A stretch of DNA of 64,000 nt from the NCBI GenBank assembly GCA_023407575.1, contig JAEYLX010000075.1, forward strand, positions 682,001-746,000, given 5' to 3'. The notes under the pieces were generated by a model. It saw nothing but the letters and a program-made list of their open reading frames with translations. It searched no databases and was not told the DNA's origin. The position numbers were made by a program, and so were the translations under genes. Position 1 is the first letter of the stretch. Every line of letters begins with the position of its first letter. The stretch comes from Bacillota bacterium. Its GTDB lineage: Bacteria > Bacillota > Clostridia > Lachnospirales > Lachnospiraceae. Below are positions 34,750 through 43,792 of this stretch, in pieces.

Positions 34750-36408
34750 TTATAGTCGAACTACCTTTGTTGCAATCTTCTCTTGAAACAATTTATCATG
34801 TTCAATAAATATCATTGTGGCCTGATATTTAAGAATTAATTCCTCAATTTGCAGTCTAGAAAATACATCAATATAATTTAGTGGTTCATCCCATAGAAAA
34901 ATATGCGCTGGCTCGGACAAACTTTTCGCAAGCAACACCTTCTTCTTTTGCCCCGCACTAAACTCACTAATATCCTTTTCAAACTGATTTCGGTCAAAAT
35001 CCAATTGTCTAAGCACTGTTTTAAAAATGGTTTCATCAATTCCTTGATTAAGTGCATATTCTTTCAAATTTCCCAGTAGACCTGTGGTGTCCTGCGATAC
35101 ATAAGAAACCTTAAGACCTTGAGCTACATGATAACGTCCTTTATAATTTACGTCCTCACCTAATAGTAATTTAAATAAGGTGGTTTTTCCACTGCCATTT
35201 TTTCCTTCGATTGCTATCCTATCTCCTCCTTCAAGTAGAAAGTTAATATTGGCAGCAATTTCCCTTTCCCCATAGTACAAACTTAAGTCTTCTGCTTCTA
35301 TTAAACGTTTTTGGGGGAAAGGCAGAATGTTTAATTTCAGTGGGACAGACTGTTCCAGGTTTTTAAGTAATCCTTTCTTTTCTTCAATAGCATCTATTTT
35401 TCTCCGCTCAACTGCTTTTGCACGTTTCATCATTTTTGCTGATTTATGCCCAACAAAGCCTCTATCCCCGACATGTGCACCAATTTTTGAAGCCTCAATC
35501 TGATCTGACCAACCTGCCATCCGTTTTGCTGCTTCTGATAGTATACTTATGTCTTTCTTTAACTGTTCATTTTTATCCAATTCATATTGATCCTGCATAT
35601 CTCTATTTTCCCGCCAGGAAGAATAATTCCCTTTTACAATCTCAATATCTGCTCGGTTAATGGAGATTACATGATCTATACAGGCATCTAAAAATGCTCT
35701 ATCATGGGATACTAGAATGAAACCCTTCTTTGACTGAAGATATTCCGCTAAAGTCTCCCTTCCCTGACGATCAAGATGATTGGTTGGTTCATCAATCAAC
35801 AAGAAATTATTCTTCTTTAAGAACAACGCTACAAGCATTATCTTCGTACGTTCTCCAAAACTAAGGGTCGAAAATGATCTTTCCAAAACAGAGGGATCAA
35901 CCTTAAGCTTCGCAAGTTCCTTTTCGATTAATTCCTCTATCTGATAACCGTCATGTGCCTGAAATAGATCCAGTAATTGCCCATAACGCTCCATCACTTC
36001 TTGTAATGCTATTTCTGTATTTGCTATTTCTGTATTCGCTATTTTGGTTTCCTGTAATTCAAATATGCCTTTTAATTCAACCATTTTTTCCTGCTGTTTA
36101 ATACACTGTTCCATCTCTGTTTCCCATACCGAGTATGGTGCAATAATATCTTTCATTATCTGTAGAGTTGATTTTTCTGTGTTAACAACCTCAAAAGGAA
36201 AATAATCAAAATTAACTGTAGCAGTAATACTACCCTGATATTCATACTTTCCAAGTAATAGCTTTAATAATGTTGTTTTACCCTTGCCATTTCTACCAAT
36301 AAATCCGAGTCTCCAGTCCGTATCAATTAAGAAACTAACATGCTCGAAAATATTATCATATGCTGTATCATAACTAAAGGTTAAATCCCTCACAAGGATT
36401 TGTGACAT
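34750..36408 (-). CDS. ABC-F family ATPase, probable ribosome-protection protein
   Basis: A 552-residue protein without TM segments. Start at 36408 is chosen because GGAGGTGACTTTC precedes it. It has two ABC domains: Walker A GRNGKGKTTLLK and GKNGSGKTTLFK, signatures FSTLSFGERTK and FSAGQKKK, and Walker B FLLIDEPTNHLD and IFLWDEPLNYID. The domains are joined by a long charged interdomain linker that reaches the ribosome's peptidyl-transferase centre in this family. The LWDEPLNYID variant resembles the Lsa/Vga/CplR-type group that gives lincosamide, pleuromutilin and streptogramin A resistance. Resistance is inferred, not shown. It lies 16 bp after the HAD gene, probably in one transcript. Confidence 0.87.
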   Translation of the reverse strand: MSQILVRDLTFSYDTAYDNIFEHVSFLIDTDWRLGFIGRNGKGKTTLLKLLLGKYEYQGSITATVNFDYFPFEVVNTEKSTLQIMKDIIAPYSVWETEMEQCIKQQEKMVELKGIFELQETKIANTEIANTEIALQEVMERYGQLLDLFQAHDGYQIEELIEKELAKLKVDPSVLERSFSTLSFGERTKIMLVALFLKKNNFLLIDEPTNHLDRQGRETLAEYLQSKKGFILVSHDRAFLDACIDHVISINRADIEIVKGNYSSWRENRDMQDQYELDKNEQLKKDISILSEAAKRMAGWSDQIEASKIGAHVGDRGFVGHKSAKMMKRAKAVERRKIDAIEEKKGLLKNLEQSVPLKLNILPFPQKRLIEAEDLSLYYGEREIAANINFLLEGGDRIAIEGKNGSGKTTLFKLLLGEDVNYKGRYHVAQGLKVSYVSQDTTGLLGNLKEYALNQGIDETIFKTVLRQLDFDRNQFEKDISEFSAGQKKKVLLAKSLSEPAHIFLWDEPLNYIDVFSRLQIEELILKYQATMIFIEHDKLFQEKIATKVVRL

Positions 36409-36424
36409 GAAAGTCACCTCCGTT

Positions 36425-37030
36425 CTATATCTTTACACCGAGACCTCTAAGGTCTTCCAGTATTTGCTCATAAGAGCGCACTAATATCGTATGAATACCA
36501 AAGTCAGCTGCACCTTTCAGATTCTCTGTTAAATCATCTAAAAATACAGCCTCCTCTGGATTAAATTTATATTTTGCAATAAGAGCCTCATAAATCTCTG
36601 GTTCTGGCTTTACATGCTTTATTTCGTAGGATATAATCCCTCCATCCACATGTGGAATAAAATCAAAATAATCCTTATCAATTTCAAAATGATTCTTTGA
36701 ATAATTGGATAATAAATATACCTGGTAACCATTTGCTTTTAACTGTTTCACTAACTCGGTAGAATAATGATATACCTCAATCAATTTCTCTGGTGCATGA
36801 AACAATGCACGTATTCCTGGCTCCATAGTGGGATCTTGTGCACAGCAAAGGCGAATCATTTCATCTTCCTCAATTACACCACGATCCCATTCCTTCCATA
36901 AATCTGTTTTTACAGTAGCACGTCCAATTTTCTCTATAGTCTCCTCATCATAACCGCAATCAATTAAATATTCCTTCCATCTAAATTGTACCAGTACATT
37001 TCCTATATCAAATATAATTGTATTTATCAT
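36425..37030 (-). CDS. HAD-superfamily hydrolase (subfamily IA)
   Basis: A 201-residue cytosolic phosphatase-like protein. Start at 37030 is preceded by GGAGGGTTATT; an upstream in-frame ATG lacks a ribosome site. Motif I is FDIGNVLVQF (the second Asp of DxD is replaced by Gly-Asn as in the YihX-like group), motif II LLSNYSKNHF, the lysine in KHVKPEPEIYEALIAKY, and motif IV AVFLDDLTENLKGA. An alpha-helical cap lies at about residues 20-85. This fits alpha-glucose-1-phosphate phosphatase-like HAD enzymes. The substrate is unknown. It shares its transcript with the ABC-F gene. Confidence 0.87.
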   Translation of the reverse strand: MINTIIFDIGNVLVQFRWKEYLIDCGYDEETIEKIGRATVKTDLWKEWDRGVIEEDEMIRLCCAQDPTMEPGIRALFHAPEKLIEVYHYSTELVKQLKANGYQVYLLSNYSKNHFEIDKDYFDFIPHVDGGIISYEIKHVKPEPEIYEALIAKYKFNPEEAVFLDDLTENLKGAADFGIHTILVRSYEQILEDLRGLGVKI

Positions 37031-37489
37031 AATAACCCTCCATACCGCCATCAGGCAGCTCTAATAATTATCAAAAAGCAAGCTCCTTGCTTTTTGCCCG
37101 GTTGAAAAATCTTTACTTTTCAACTTAACTACATTCTGTGAAATGTTGATTTTTTCACACTTTTCCTTCATTATCTCTTTTTTGCACTAAATCCTATATA
37201 ACATTACATTGTCTTCCTCCTTAAAAGCTTATACTAGTTAACCCTCATTTTCAATAGTTAAGGTCTCGTAAAATAAAGAAAAGGTCTTATAAAAGGACAA
37301 GAAAAAGGAAAGAACAATAATAATATCCCACAGAAACACAACAAGAAGAACATTTGATTAACTTCCCTAAATCAACTACTAATATAACTTCGTAATTGAA
37401 CTATGAAAGTCTCAAATGTCATTCTTAACGTGTATTGCGTTTATTATTTATTCTTTCCTTATTTAATCATCTTTTATAAAACCTCTTTT
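37031..37489. other. Intergenic region with two hairpins before the HAD/ABC-F operon
   Basis: The part next to the HAD gene carries two hairpins (listed separately). The remaining ~360 bp, up to the ilvC stop, are AT-rich and purine-rich on the plus strand, without an ORF or clear terminator. Confidence 0.4.
37072..37124 (-). promoter_or_regulatory. Twin hairpins, possible attenuator of the HAD/ABC-F operon
   Basis: On the minus strand GTTGAAAA..TTTTCAAC (37101-37124) is followed by CAAAAAGCAAG-GAG-CTTGCTTTTTG (37072-37096), an 11 bp perfect stem ending in T5. It lies about 42 bases before the HAD start. ABC-F resistance genes are often controlled by leader attenuation, so this may be such a site. 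No leader peptide was identified. Confidence 0.45.
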
Positions 37490-38500
37490 TTAGTTATTAA
37501 TTAACTTTGGTTTATTGGTCCAGCTCATCATCTTACGAAGTTCAGAACCAACCTTTTCTAGTTCGTGCTGGGATTCTATCCTTCTTCGAGCATTGAAGTA
37601 AGGACAACCAACCTGATTTTCTGTTAACCAGTTACGAGCAAAGGTACCATCTTGTATATCGGTAAGTACCTGCTTCATAGCTTTTTTTGTCTCTGCGGTA
37701 ATAATCTTTGAACCTGTAATATAATCACCATACTCTGCTGTATTAGAAATGGAATATCTCATACCTGCGAAACCACTTTCGTTGATTAAGTCTACAATCA
37801 ACTTCATCTCATGAATACATTCAAAATAAGCACTTTCTGGCTCATATCCAGCTTCTACTAACGTTTCAAAACCTGCCTTCATAAGAGCGGTAACACCACC
37901 GCAAAGAACAGCCTGCTCACCAAATAAATCGGTTTCTGTTTCTTCTCTAAAGGTTGTTTGGAGAACACCCGCTCTTGCTCCACCAATTGCAAGTGCATAT
38001 GCAAGGCCGATATCATGAGCTTTTCCAGTAGCGTTCTGATGAACTGCAATTAATGCAGGTACTCCACGGCCCTCCTGATACTGACTTCTTACCGTATGTC
38101 CAGGACCTTTTGGTGCAATCATCAATACATCCACATCTGCAGGGGGAATGATTTGTCCAAAATGAATACTGAAGCCATGTGCAAACATCAATGCATTACC
38201 TTCTTCTAGGTTAGGTGCAATGGATTCCTTATATAGTTTAGCTTGTTTTTCATCATTAATCAATATCATTATTATGTCAGCTTTTTTTGCTGCTTCTGCT
38301 GCTGTGTATACTTCAAAGCCAGCTGCTTCAGCCTTTGCCCAGGATTTACTTCCTTCATATAGACCAATAATGACGTTAGCACCAGATTCCTTTGCGTTTA
38401 GTGCATGCGCATGTCCCTGGCTACCGTAGCCAATTACAGCAATGGTTTTTCCCTCTAATAAGGAAAGGTTGCAATCTTGTTGATAATAAATTTTAGCCAT
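37490..38500 (-). CDS. ilvC: Ketol-acid reductoisomerase (NADP+)
   Basis: A 336-residue class I enzyme with AAAGGAGG upstream of ATG 38500. It has the NADPH motif GYGSQGHAHALN, then MIAPKGPGHTVRSQY, EETETDLFGEQAVLCGG with the metal-binding Asp/Glu, and the C-terminal knotted domain (GYEPESAYFECIHEMKLIVDLINESG). It converts 2-acetolactate or 2-aceto-2-hydroxybutyrate to the dihydroxy acid with Mg2+ and NADPH in valine, leucine and isoleucine synthesis. It follows ilvN by 131 bp. That gap contains an inverted repeat (TAATTGCA at 38563, TGCAATTA at 38612). Confidence 0.97.
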   Translation of the reverse strand: MAKIYYQQDCNLSLLEGKTIAVIGYGSQGHAHALNAKESGANVIIGLYEGSKSWAKAEAAGFEVYTAAEAAKKADIIMILINDEKQAKLYKESIAPNLEEGNALMFAHGFSIHFGQIIPPADVDVLMIAPKGPGHTVRSQYQEGRGVPALIAVHQNATGKAHDIGLAYALAIGGARAGVLQTTFREETETDLFGEQAVLCGGVTALMKAGFETLVEAGYEPESAYFECIHEMKLIVDLINESGFAGMRYSISNTAEYGDYITGSKIITAETKKAMKQVLTDIQDGTFARNWLTENQVGCPYFNARRRIESQHELEKVGSELRKMMSWTNKPKLINN

Positions 38501-38631
38501 ACTACTATATATCCTCCTTTATTTTTAGAAGAATTACTCCTCTTTATTATTACTTGGACAGGTAATTGCAGAACTTATAAACGGAATAAAAAGTTAAAAT
38601 TCTATGTAGTTTGCAATTATCTAATGTCGTT

Positions 38632-39138
38632 CTAGTCCTCTATAAAATCCGTAATATCACCGGAGCCTCTGGAAAGGCCAGTTATACCGGTACGAACTAA
38701 TTCCTTAATGGTGTATTGGTTTAATAGTTTGATAAAGGCATCAATTTTTTCCTGGCTGCCTGTAAGTTCTATCATCAGGGAATCTATTGCCACATCCACA
38801 ATCTTAGCCCTGAAGATATCTGCAATTGAAATAATACCTTGTCGCTCTGTCTCATTTGCGCTGACTTTTACCAGGATAAGTTCCCTGGTAACAGATTCAC
38901 TTGGGGACAACTCTACGATTTCAAATACATCTTCCAATTTAAACAACTGTTTTCTAATTTGCTCCAGCACCTGATCATCTCCGTGTGCTAACACTGTCAT
39001 TCTGGAAATAGCAGGGTCCTGTGTTTCTCCAACCGTAAGGCTATCGATATTAAAGCCTCTTCTACTGAATAGGCCAGCAACACGGCTTAATACGCCGGCT
39101 GTATTATCTACCAGAATTGATAATACCATTCTCTTCAT
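38632..39138 (-). CDS. ilvN: Acetolactate synthase small (regulatory) subunit
   Basis: A 168-residue protein with an N-terminal ACT domain (MVLSILVDNTAGVLSRVAGLFSRRGFNIDSL) and the C-terminal regulatory domain (ELILVKVSANETERQGIISIADIFRAKIVD). It binds valine and controls the catalytic large subunit that makes acetolactate. No large-subunit gene (ilvB) lies in this window, so it must be elsewhere. The operon ilvN-ilvC follows a strong promoter and a leader hairpin, consistent with attenuation. Confidence 0.95.
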   Translation of the reverse strand: MKRMVLSILVDNTAGVLSRVAGLFSRRGFNIDSLTVGETQDPAISRMTVLAHGDDQVLEQIRKQLFKLEDVFEIVELSPSESVTRELILVKVSANETERQGIISIADIFRAKIVDVAIDSLMIELTGSQEKIDAFIKLLNQYTIKELVRTGITGLSRGSGDITDFIED

Positions 39139-39194
39139 CGCATTTCCTCCCTGTTTTTATAGTGTTGGTTATACTAGCAGGTTATTATAAAAAT

Positions 39195-39227
39195 AGCCCG
39201 CACCACAGGACACTCTGTAATGGGGCT
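39195..39227 (-). terminator. Leader terminator/attenuator of ilvN-ilvC
   Basis: On the minus strand AGCCCC...CGGGCT forms a stem with an inner ACAG..CTGT hairpin, followed by ATTTTT. It sits between the promoter at 39262-39290 and the ilvN start, so it must be read through for expression. No leader peptide rich in Leu/Val/Ile and no T-box core was found. Confidence 0.7.
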
Positions 39228-39261
39228 TCTGCTTCTGTATCAACTTATTAAGTTGTATGTT

Positions 39262-39290
39262 ATTGTACCAACTACATTTGTGTTTGTCAA
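39262..39290 (-). promoter_or_regulatory. Sigma-A promoter of ilvN-ilvC
   Basis: Minus strand TTGACA (39285-39290), 17 bp spacer, TACAAT (39262-39267). Confidence 0.88.
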
Positions 39291-39417
39291 GAGATATAGA
39301 ATGCAATTTTTTTATTGGTTTAAATCACTAAAGTGTCCTCATAAAAATACATATTTTTGTATTAATACTCCAATCGCCATATACAAGCAAGCTTGCATAT
39401 GCCTCATTCCGCTTTCA

Positions 39418-40347
39418 TTATATGATTATTATTAATCCTAGGTTTCGGGTTAATCCGGTCTTTAAAAAACCATACTTTATCAAATGTATTCTCTTCTGTA
39501 TAAATCCTTCGTGCTCGAGCTTGCAAAAATCTTGTAATATCTTCTTTTTCTCGTCTGACAATTGATCCTCATAAATAATTAAGAACTCTTCAGCCTGATG
39601 ATACAGTTGCTCTAGCGCAGCTTTTTGCTTTTGCAGGGCTGTGATACGATTTTTTACATACGGAAGAAAGCCATTCCCTCCTACAACATTACCACCATGC
39701 TGACGATATAATAGGGTGCCTTCATTAAGAAAACCAATCTTACCCATGGAGGAAGCAATGATAGCAATCCACCAATCATGGAATCTTGCCTGAGTTGGAA
39801 GGCGATGTGCTTGGAGTTGTTTTCTTAACGCGCTGTTAATCATAACTGTACACCCAATTAATTTATTCTCCATTAGAATATGAGGAAGGTCAGTTTTCTT
39901 TGGATTAAGATGATTGGAACAGAAGAAAGAATTATTTAAAATATTCAGCTCTTTATCCACAACCAGCGTATCTGTAAAAACAGCTAACGGAAGATCTTTT
40001 CCAAGTTGTGTCTCCAGGTTTCTTATTCTTTTTAAGGTCTTTGCAATTTTATCAGGTTTCCAAACATCATCCTGATCACAGAACATGATATAATCCAGTG
40101 TAGTATTTAACGTCGCTTGAAGGAAATTAGCTGTTACACCTAAATTCACTCTATTTTGGTGAACATGCAACTTTGTCGGATACGCGCCTTCATATCCTCT
40201 TAAAATTTCCATAGTTTCGTCCTTGGATCCATCATCATATATGAATAACTCAAAGTCCTGATAGGTGGATTTTAGAATGGAATCTATCTGCTCACGTATA
40301 TACTTTTCACCATTATAGGTTGCCATTATAATTGCAACTGTACTCAT
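39418..40347 (-). CDS. Family 2 glycosyltransferase
   Basis: A 309-residue cytosolic-face glycosyltransferase with GGAGTTGATAAA before ATG 40347. The GT-A fold begins AIIMATYNGEKYIREQIDSIL. It has FIYDDGSKDETMEI, NLGVTANFLQA and MFCDQDDVWKPDKI, which carries the DxD-like metal site. HDWWIAIIASSMGKIGFLNE lies in the acceptor half. This pattern is typical of rhamnosyl/galactosyl-type GT2 enzymes of surface polysaccharide synthesis. It is paired with a second GT2 gene 101 bp upstream. An imperfect hairpin (39379-39402) with an AAGCTTGC core follows its stop. Confidence 0.9.
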   Translation of the reverse strand: MSTVAIIMATYNGEKYIREQIDSILKSTYQDFELFIYDDGSKDETMEILRGYEGAYPTKLHVHQNRVNLGVTANFLQATLNTTLDYIMFCDQDDVWKPDKIAKTLKRIRNLETQLGKDLPLAVFTDTLVVDKELNILNNSFFCSNHLNPKKTDLPHILMENKLIGCTVMINSALRKQLQAHRLPTQARFHDWWIAIIASSMGKIGFLNEGTLLYRQHGGNVVGGNGFLPYVKNRITALQKQKAALEQLYHQAEEFLIIYEDQLSDEKKKILQDFCKLEHEGFIQKRIHLIKYGFLKTGLTRNLGLIIII

Positions 40348-40448
40348 TTTATCAACTCCGTTGTTTTTAAAATTATTGCAACTGTTCCGTACCTTAGCAG
40401 TTACAAATATTTATCAATTTATTGTTGTTTGGGTTACTTTACCCCAAC

Positions 40449-41393
40449 TTATTTCCAATATGTTTTATTCATACTACAACGTTTAACAAAATCCTTCGAG
40501 AATAAATCATAGCGTTTTCCCATCTGATATCCAACAAATTTAAAACCACTATTGATAATTAGTTCAGGAATAAGATAGAACTGTTTCTTATCTATTAGTG
40601 TTTTGAGACAGTTTGTTACTAGTTTGATACCCTCTGATTGAGAACTGACACCATAAAAAACCTCACTATACTGATTGTGAGATACCCCGAGGTCAAAATT
40701 ACGTGTAAACTGCTGCATATAACTGTAATGGTGGGAATGGTAAACCTTAGCCTGCGCAGCATATGCTATTTTATATCCTGTTTGAATTATTCCTGATGCT
40801 AATATCATATCCTCATTAAAGATGGTTTTATCTACAAAACCCCCAAGCTCTTCATATACACTTCTGCGATAGGTGGCACACACATTAGAACAGAAAAAGG
40901 TCTTTATCCCAAGGGTTTTTAAATCCTCTTTCGTCTTTACCCTATCCTTCTTTGGATAATTAAAGGTTCTTGTATATTTCTCTAATATATCATCCTTATC
41001 ATTGGATAACTGTCTTGCATAAGTAGCTGCTACCTGTTCGTCGGCATAGGGTTCTAACAGGCGTTCAATTAAGTGTTCATCCGCAGGAATCGCATCCTGT
41101 GTCATAAACATAAGAATATCTGCAGTTGATAAAGACGCACCATATTTTCGTGTACCACCATGATCAAAGGCGGCTTTCTCAATCGGTATAATCTCTATAT
41201 TACCTTCTATATTTTCTGGTAACTGTTGAACATCCTCTGGTGAATCCTGAGTGTGAAGAACAATTACTCTGTCAGGCTTTCTTGTTTGCTTAAATAGCAT
41301 CGTGATTAACTGTTGAAATTTATGATCCGAATGATATGCCGGGATAATAACATCCAACGTATCGCAGGCATTCTTTTTTGACTGTAAATCCAT
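40449..41393 (-). CDS. Family 2 glycosyltransferase (rhamnosyltransferase-like)
   Basis: A 314-residue enzyme with AGGTAGATAAT before ATG 41393. It starts TLDVIIPAYHSDHKFQQLI and has FDHGGTRKYGASLS, FMTQDAIPADEHL (the DxD-type region), ATYARQLSNDKDD, FNYPKKDRVKTKEDLKTLGI, FFCSNVCATYRRSVYEELGG and IFNEDMILASGIIQTGYKI. The combination of TQDA, NYP and the SN.CA.YRR...FNEDM block is characteristic of bacterial rhamnosyltransferase-like GT2 proteins. The sugar and acceptor are not determined. It probably works with the downstream GT2 gene in surface glycan assembly. Confidence 0.9.
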   Translation of the reverse strand: MDLQSKKNACDTLDVIIPAYHSDHKFQQLITMLFKQTRKPDRVIVLHTQDSPEDVQQLPENIEGNIEIIPIEKAAFDHGGTRKYGASLSTADILMFMTQDAIPADEHLIERLLEPYADEQVAATYARQLSNDKDDILEKYTRTFNYPKKDRVKTKEDLKTLGIKTFFCSNVCATYRRSVYEELGGFVDKTIFNEDMILASGIIQTGYKIAYAAQAKVYHSHHYSYMQQFTRNFDLGVSHNQYSEVFYGVSSQSEGIKLVTNCLKTLIDKKQFYLIPELIINSGFKFVGYQMGKRYDLFSKDFVKRCSMNKTYWK

Positions 41394-41605
41394 ATTATCT
41401 ACCTATGCCAAACCGGCATTTCAAATCACCATTATTGCAGTGATTCGAATCCTTTCCATAGTCACTAAAATTTAATATTAGTATACCACATTTTGGGTAA
41501 AAGAAAACAGACAAGTTTATATTCTAGGATAATTGCTTAAATCTTTGTATATTTTATCAAAAATATGCATTGCTTCACTACTATTAAATTAATTTATTTC
41601 ATATC

Positions 41606-41657
41606 TTGACACGCCTGTTACATCTGTTTATACTGTATATGTATTTACGATAACAGT
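41606..41657 (+). promoter_or_regulatory. Promoter and operator candidate of the GntR/ABC operon
   Basis: TTGACA (41606-41611), 17 bp spacer, TATACT (41629-41634). Overlapping and following the -10 box, ACTGTATA (41632) and TAACAGT (41651) are near inverted repeats ending just before the ribosome site. A GntR dimer bound there would block the promoter. Confidence 0.75.
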
Positions 41658-41670
41658 TAGGGGTGAAATT

Positions 41671-42051
41671 GTGTATATTGTACTATCTAACAGCTCCAAC
41701 CTGCCAATCTATGAACAGATTAAAGAGCAGGTAAAGGCACAAATATTCTCTGGAGATTTGAAAGAGGATGAAATGCTTCCTTCTCTTCGCCAATTAGCAA
41801 AGGATTTAAAAATTAGTGTTTTAACAACCACGAGAGCATATACCGAACTGGAACAGGAAGGCTTTATTACAAGCCGTCAAGGCAAGGGGTTCTTTGTTAT
41901 GTCCAGCAGCTCAGGTCTTGTACGTGAACAGCTTATCAAAGAAGTTGAAACTAATCTAAATAATGCAATTATAGCCGCTCAAAGAGCCTCCCTCCAGGAT
42001 GAGGATATTATTAATCTTTTACGGCTTCTTCTGGAGGTAGACAATGATTGA
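41671..42051 (+). CDS. GntR-family regulator, YtrA subfamily
   Basis: A 126-residue regulator starting at GTG 41671 with AGGGGTGAAATT before it. The winged helix-turn-helix occupies residues 8-75 (PIYEQIKEQVKAQIFSGDL, LPSLRQLAKDLKISVLTTTR, LEQEGFITSRQGKGFFV). A short helical C-terminal tail of about 45 residues serves dimerisation, with no ligand-binding domain, as in YtrA. Such proteins repress the ABC genes encoded with them. The next gene starts within its last codons (8 bp overlap). Confidence 0.93.
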   Translation: MYIVLSNSSNLPIYEQIKEQVKAQIFSGDLKEDEMLPSLRQLAKDLKISVLTTTRAYTELEQEGFITSRQGKGFFVMSSSSGLVREQLIKEVETNLNNAIIAAQRASLQDEDIINLLRLLLEVDND

Positions 42052-42901
42052 AAATATTTTAGAGCTTAAAAATGTTAGCAAAAACTTTACCGGATTTCAG
42101 TTAAAAGATTTAAGTTTTCAACTTCCAAAGGGCTATATTATGGGTCTGGTCGGGGCAAATGGTGCCGGGAAGACAACAACCATACAACTTATACTAAATA
42201 TGCTGGAGAAAGATACGGGAGATATCTTCGTATTTGAAAAAGACAACAAGAAATATGAGAATATAATTAAGCAAGAGGTGAGTGTTGTTTTTGACAGTGT
42301 ATTTTATGTTGATACCTGGACAGTAAAAGATACTGAAAAAGCAATTTCTCTCTTCTATAATAATTGGAGTCACAGCACCTTCGATGAAATGGTTACACGC
42401 TTTCAATTACCCTATGGTAAGAAAGTAAGTGCTCTTTCCCGTGGTATGCAGATGAAGTTAATGCTTGCCTGTGCTTTTTCTCATAATGCGAAACTTCTTA
42501 TTCTTGATGAACCTACCAGCGGACTTGACCCTATTGCCAGAGATGAATTTCTAGAGATTATACAAGAATATATCAAAGATGGTGAAAAAAGCGTGCTCTT
42601 TTCTACTCATATAACAACGGATCTGGAACGTGTTGCCGACTATATCACCCTATTAAATCAAGGTAATATGATTTACACCGGTAGTATGGAGGACCTTTTA
42701 AATAATTACTATAATATCAAAGGGAAACCAGGAGATTTAACAAGGCAACTGGAAGGTGCTGTTATTGGTCTTCGCAAGACAAATGTAGGGTTTCAAGGAG
42801 TCATCCGTTCGAAAGAAGTTCCAAACTTTAAACATTGTGTTATAGAAAATTGTTCTATTGACGATATCGTTATCAGTTTAGGTAAAGGAGGAGATAAATA
42901 A
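42044..42901 (+). CDS. ABC transporter ATP-binding protein
   Basis: A 285-residue ATPase overlapping the regulator by 8 bp and sharing TAATG with the next gene. Walker A is GANGAGKTT, the signature is ALSRGMQMKLM, Walker B LLILDEPTSGLDP and the switch STHITTDL. The signature LSRGMQ is typical of ABC-2 exporters of the YtrB/BcrA type. The C-terminal ~60 residues are variable. With the permease below it forms an exporter, probably for a peptide, antibiotic or lipid. The arrangement GntR-ATPase-permease resembles ytr and pmt operons. Confidence 0.93.
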   Translation: MIENILELKNVSKNFTGFQLKDLSFQLPKGYIMGLVGANGAGKTTTIQLILNMLEKDTGDIFVFEKDNKKYENIIKQEVSVVFDSVFYVDTWTVKDTEKAISLFYNNWSHSTFDEMVTRFQLPYGKKVSALSRGMQMKLMLACAFSHNAKLLILDEPTSGLDPIARDEFLEIIQEYIKDGEKSVLFSTHITTDLERVADYITLLNQGNMIYTGSMEDLLNNYYNIKGKPGDLTRQLEGAVIGLRKTNVGFQGVIRSKEVPNFKHCVIENCSIDDIVISLGKGGDK

Positions 42902-43545
42902 TGACAAATTCTTTGAAGTTTACTAAGCTTGATTTCTTTACAATGAAATCTCAGCTTCCTGGTTATTTATCACTGGTATTTGTAGTTACCTTATTTAGCG
43001 TGATAGGTTCGGATATTATAACTATTTGTATTACCAGCGCTTGGTTTACAGCACTGATGTCCTTCAACATCTTTATTATTCAAGAAAAAAACAAGCTTAA
43101 TCGGCTTTATGGTTCCGTCTCCATAAGCCTAAAGAATATAGTTCTAGGTAGGTACCTATATATCATCTTAAGTTATCTTATGTGCCTATTACTATCCTTA
43201 ATTCTTTACCTGCCGCTCTCTTACTTCAAGAACATTACTATTACAAAAATAGATAGTTTCATTGGAATTAGTTTATCTCTATTAATTTTTACTACTATTG
43301 TGGGATTACAGATGCCGATACTCTTCAAATTAGGATATACAAAGGGAAGAATTTGGAGTGCTATTCCATTCATTGTAATTATGTCTTTCATTCCATTACC
43401 TTCCTTTGTCACTTCGCTATCAAATATAATCACTTTTATGTTATCCCACACCAGTTTATTGATAGCTGCTTGCCTAATTGCAAGTTGCATTATCTATTAT
43501 TTGTCTTATCAATTTTCTGTTCTGGTATACCGAAGGCAAGTTTAG
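42901..43545 (+). CDS. ABC-2 type transporter membrane protein
   Basis: A 214-residue membrane protein with about six TM segments (for example LSLVFVVTLFSVIGSDIITI, YLYIILSYLMCLLLSLILYL and LLIAACLIASCIIYYLSY). NIFIIQEKNKLNRLYGSVSIS between helices 2 and 3 matches the small ABC-2 permease family found in pmt-like phenol-soluble-modulin exporters. It is coupled to the ATPase by a TAATG overlap. A terminator follows 57 bp after the stop. Confidence 0.85.
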   Translation: MTNSLKFTKLDFFTMKSQLPGYLSLVFVVTLFSVIGSDIITICITSAWFTALMSFNIFIIQEKNKLNRLYGSVSISLKNIVLGRYLYIILSYLMCLLLSLILYLPLSYFKNITITKIDSFIGISLSLLIFTTIVGLQMPILFKLGYTKGRIWSAIPFIVIMSFIPLPSFVTSLSNIITFMLSHTSLLIAACLIASCIIYYLSYQFSVLVYRRQV

Positions 43546-43602
43546 AATAACAACATCCCGTTTCCTAATTCTATAATTATATTGGTATTATTTATACTAC
43601 AT

Positions 43603-43642
43603 AAAAGAAAAGTGCGGTTCATACTTTCCGCACTTTTCTTTT
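43603..43642 (+). terminator. Rho-independent terminator of the GntR/ABC operon
   Basis: Perfect 15 bp stem AAAAGAAAAGTGCGG / CCGCACTTTTCTTTT with a 10-base loop and T-rich tail. The tail merges directly into a tandem repeat. Confidence 0.93.
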
Positions 43643-43792
43643 ATGTCCTATTATCTTTTTATGTCTTATATCTTTTTATATCTTATTTTTTTTATATCTT
43701 ATTTTCTTTTATGTCTTATATTCTTTTATGTCTTATTTTCTTTTATGTCTTATTATCTTTTATGTCTTATTTTCTTTTATATCTTATTTTCG
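43637..43792. repeat. Tandem array, about 9 units of 16-17 bp
   Basis: Consensus TCTTTTATGTCTTATTW, beginning within the right arm of the preceding terminator. One of the six frames stays open through it (43582-43812), but the predicted peptide is only repeated FYVLLSFMSY and has no ribosome site. Confidence 0.9.
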
